Part shown: piece by piece, positions 5,235 through 6,152 of the stretch | Layout of the letters: each line of letters starts with the position of its first letter | Position numbering within the stretch: position 1 is the first letter of the stretch | Source of the DNA: Gallionellaceae bacterium | GTDB lineage: Bacteria > Pseudomonadota > Gammaproteobacteria > Burkholderiales > Gallionellaceae | Assembly (NCBI GenBank): GCA_947445045.1 | Contig: CANFCA010000072.1 | Location: 1-6,152, forward strand | DNA: 6,152 nucleotides | Direction of reading: 5' to 3' | Made by a program: the position numbers and the translations under genes | Notes under the pieces: generated by a model | Told to the model about the DNA's origin: nothing | Databases searched by the model: none | The model's input: the letters and a program-made list of their open reading frames with translations, nothing else

Positions 5235-6152
5235 ATGAATCCTGATTTGAATCGACTCCAGCCCTACCCGTTCCAAAAACTTGCCGCGCTGTTTCGCGAT
5301 GTCCAGCCTAACCCTGCGTTGCGTCAAATTAGCTTATCTATTGGCGAACCCAAACATGCCACACCGAAATTCATCAAAGACGCGTTGATTGCCAACCTCG
5401 ACGGACTGGCGAATTATCCCACAACCGCTGGCAGTGACGCATTGCGCAACACCATTGCCAACTGGATCGCCACGCGTTTTGATGTACCTGTTCCCGATGC
5501 CAAGACCCAAGTGTTGCCGATTAACGGTAGCCGCGAGGCGTTATTTGCCTTTGCCCAAGCGGTGATTGATCGCAGCAAACATGATCCAGCCGTGGTGTGC
5601 CCCAACCCGTTTTACCAAATTTATGAAGGTGCAGCTTTCTTGGCTGGTGCAACGCCCTACTTTCTCAACACCTTACCGGAAGATCATTTCGCGTTAAATT
5701 TCACACAGCTACCCGAAGCAGTTTGGCAACGCACGCAATTGATATACGTGTGCTCACCGGGAAATCCAAGTGGCAGCGTAATGCCTTTGAGTGAATGGAA
5801 AACCTTGTTCGAGATGTCCGACCGCTATGGTTTTATCATCGCGTCCGACGAGTGTTATTCGGAAATTTATTTTAAAACAAAACCACTAGGCGCTTTGCAA
5901 GCTGCACAGCAATTAGGTCGCAGTGATTATAAAAATCTGGTGGTGTTCTCCAGCTTATCAAAACGCTCCAATGTACCTGGAATGCGCTCTGGCTTTGTTG
6001 CAGGCGATGCCGCAGTCATAGCAAAATTCGCGCTGTATCGCACTTATCACGGCTCGGCAATGAACCCTGTCATCCAAGCCGCCAGCATTGCAGCATGGAA
6101 TGACGAGACACATGTCGCAGAAAATCGCCGCCTGTATGCGGAGAAATTCGCC
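5235..6152 (+). CDS. dapC: Succinyldiaminopimelate transaminase DapC, 5' part only
   Basis: DapC is a PLP enzyme that transfers an amino group from glutamate to N-succinyl-2-amino-6-oxopimelate, in the succinylase branch of diaminopimelate/lysine synthesis (cell-wall precursor supply). The frame is open for 306 codons to the right edge, of a family about 395-400 long. Landmarks of fold-type I aminotransferases are SIGEPKHATP (35-44), YPTTAGSDALR (61-71), NGSREALFAFAQA (97-109), CPNPFYQIYEGA (122-133), CSPGNPSG (173-180, Asn177), IIASDECYSEIYF (201-213, Asp205) and SSLSKRSNVPGMRSGF (239-254), with Lys243 the expected PLP-binding lysine. The N-terminus MNPDLNRLQPYPFQKLAALF is typical of betaproteobacterial DapC. 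The ribosome site is weak (GAG at 5225-5227). A dapD gene would be expected downstream but is outside the window. Confidence 0.96.
   Translation, partial: MNPDLNRLQPYPFQKLAALFRDVQPNPALRQISLSIGEPKHATPKFIKDALIANLDGLANYPTTAGSDALRNTIANWIATRFDVPVPDAKTQVLPINGSREALFAFAQAVIDRSKHDPAVVCPNPFYQIYEGAAFLAGATPYFLNTLPEDHFALNFTQLPEAVWQRTQLIYVCSPGNPSGSVMPLSEWKTLFEMSDRYGFIIASDECYSEIYFKTKPLGALQAAQQLGRSDYKNLVVFSSLSKRSNVPGMRSGFVAGDAAVIAKFALYRTYHGSAMNPVIQAASIAAWNDETHVAENRRLYAEKFA

Overview
The window looks like chromosomal DNA from a betaproteobacterium. Four conserved housekeeping-type genes resemble betaproteobacterial or gammaproteobacterial homologues: purT, a class I (DhnA/FbaB-type) fructose-bisphosphate aldolase, an EamA/DMT transporter and dapC. 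The dapC product has the form of succinyldiaminopimelate transaminase typical of betaproteobacteria. A relative of Nitrosomonadales/Gallionellaceae is possible, but that is inference from overall impression and not shown by the sequence.

Layout. Positions 1-785 (minus) hold the N-terminal two thirds of purT, cut by the left edge. A 114-bp divergent spacer separates it from fbaB at 900-1949 (plus), which is followed by a strong hairpin terminator at 2035-2056. From about 2060 to 2680 there is no intact gene. The minus strand there carries what looks like the last codons of an IS110-family transposase and a long 3' noncoding stretch, i.e. an insertion-sequence fossil. Next come two toxin-antitoxin modules facing each other: a higBA-like pair on the plus strand (2744-3124 and 3121-3444) and a vapBC pair on the minus strand (vapB 3984-4211, vapC 3573-3980). 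The right part holds a minus-strand EamA/DMT transporter (4298-5182) and, divergent from it, the start of dapC (5235 to the right edge).

How it fits together. purT (purine synthesis), fbaB (glycolysis/gluconeogenesis) and dapC (lysine/diaminopimelate synthesis) are unrelated metabolic genes with their own promoters. The segment from about 2060 to 4260 looks like an accessory islet, made of IS debris and two TA modules, lodged between core genes.

The most striking observation is in the HigB-like toxin. A perfect 28-bp tandem duplication (2736-2763 and 2764-2791) lies just inside the 5' end of the gene. It throws the best ATG (2716) out of frame and creates a stop after 19 codons. Removing one copy restores a clean 126-residue toxin. 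The module may therefore be inactivated, or switchable by repeat slippage, while its antitoxin and promoter remain intact.
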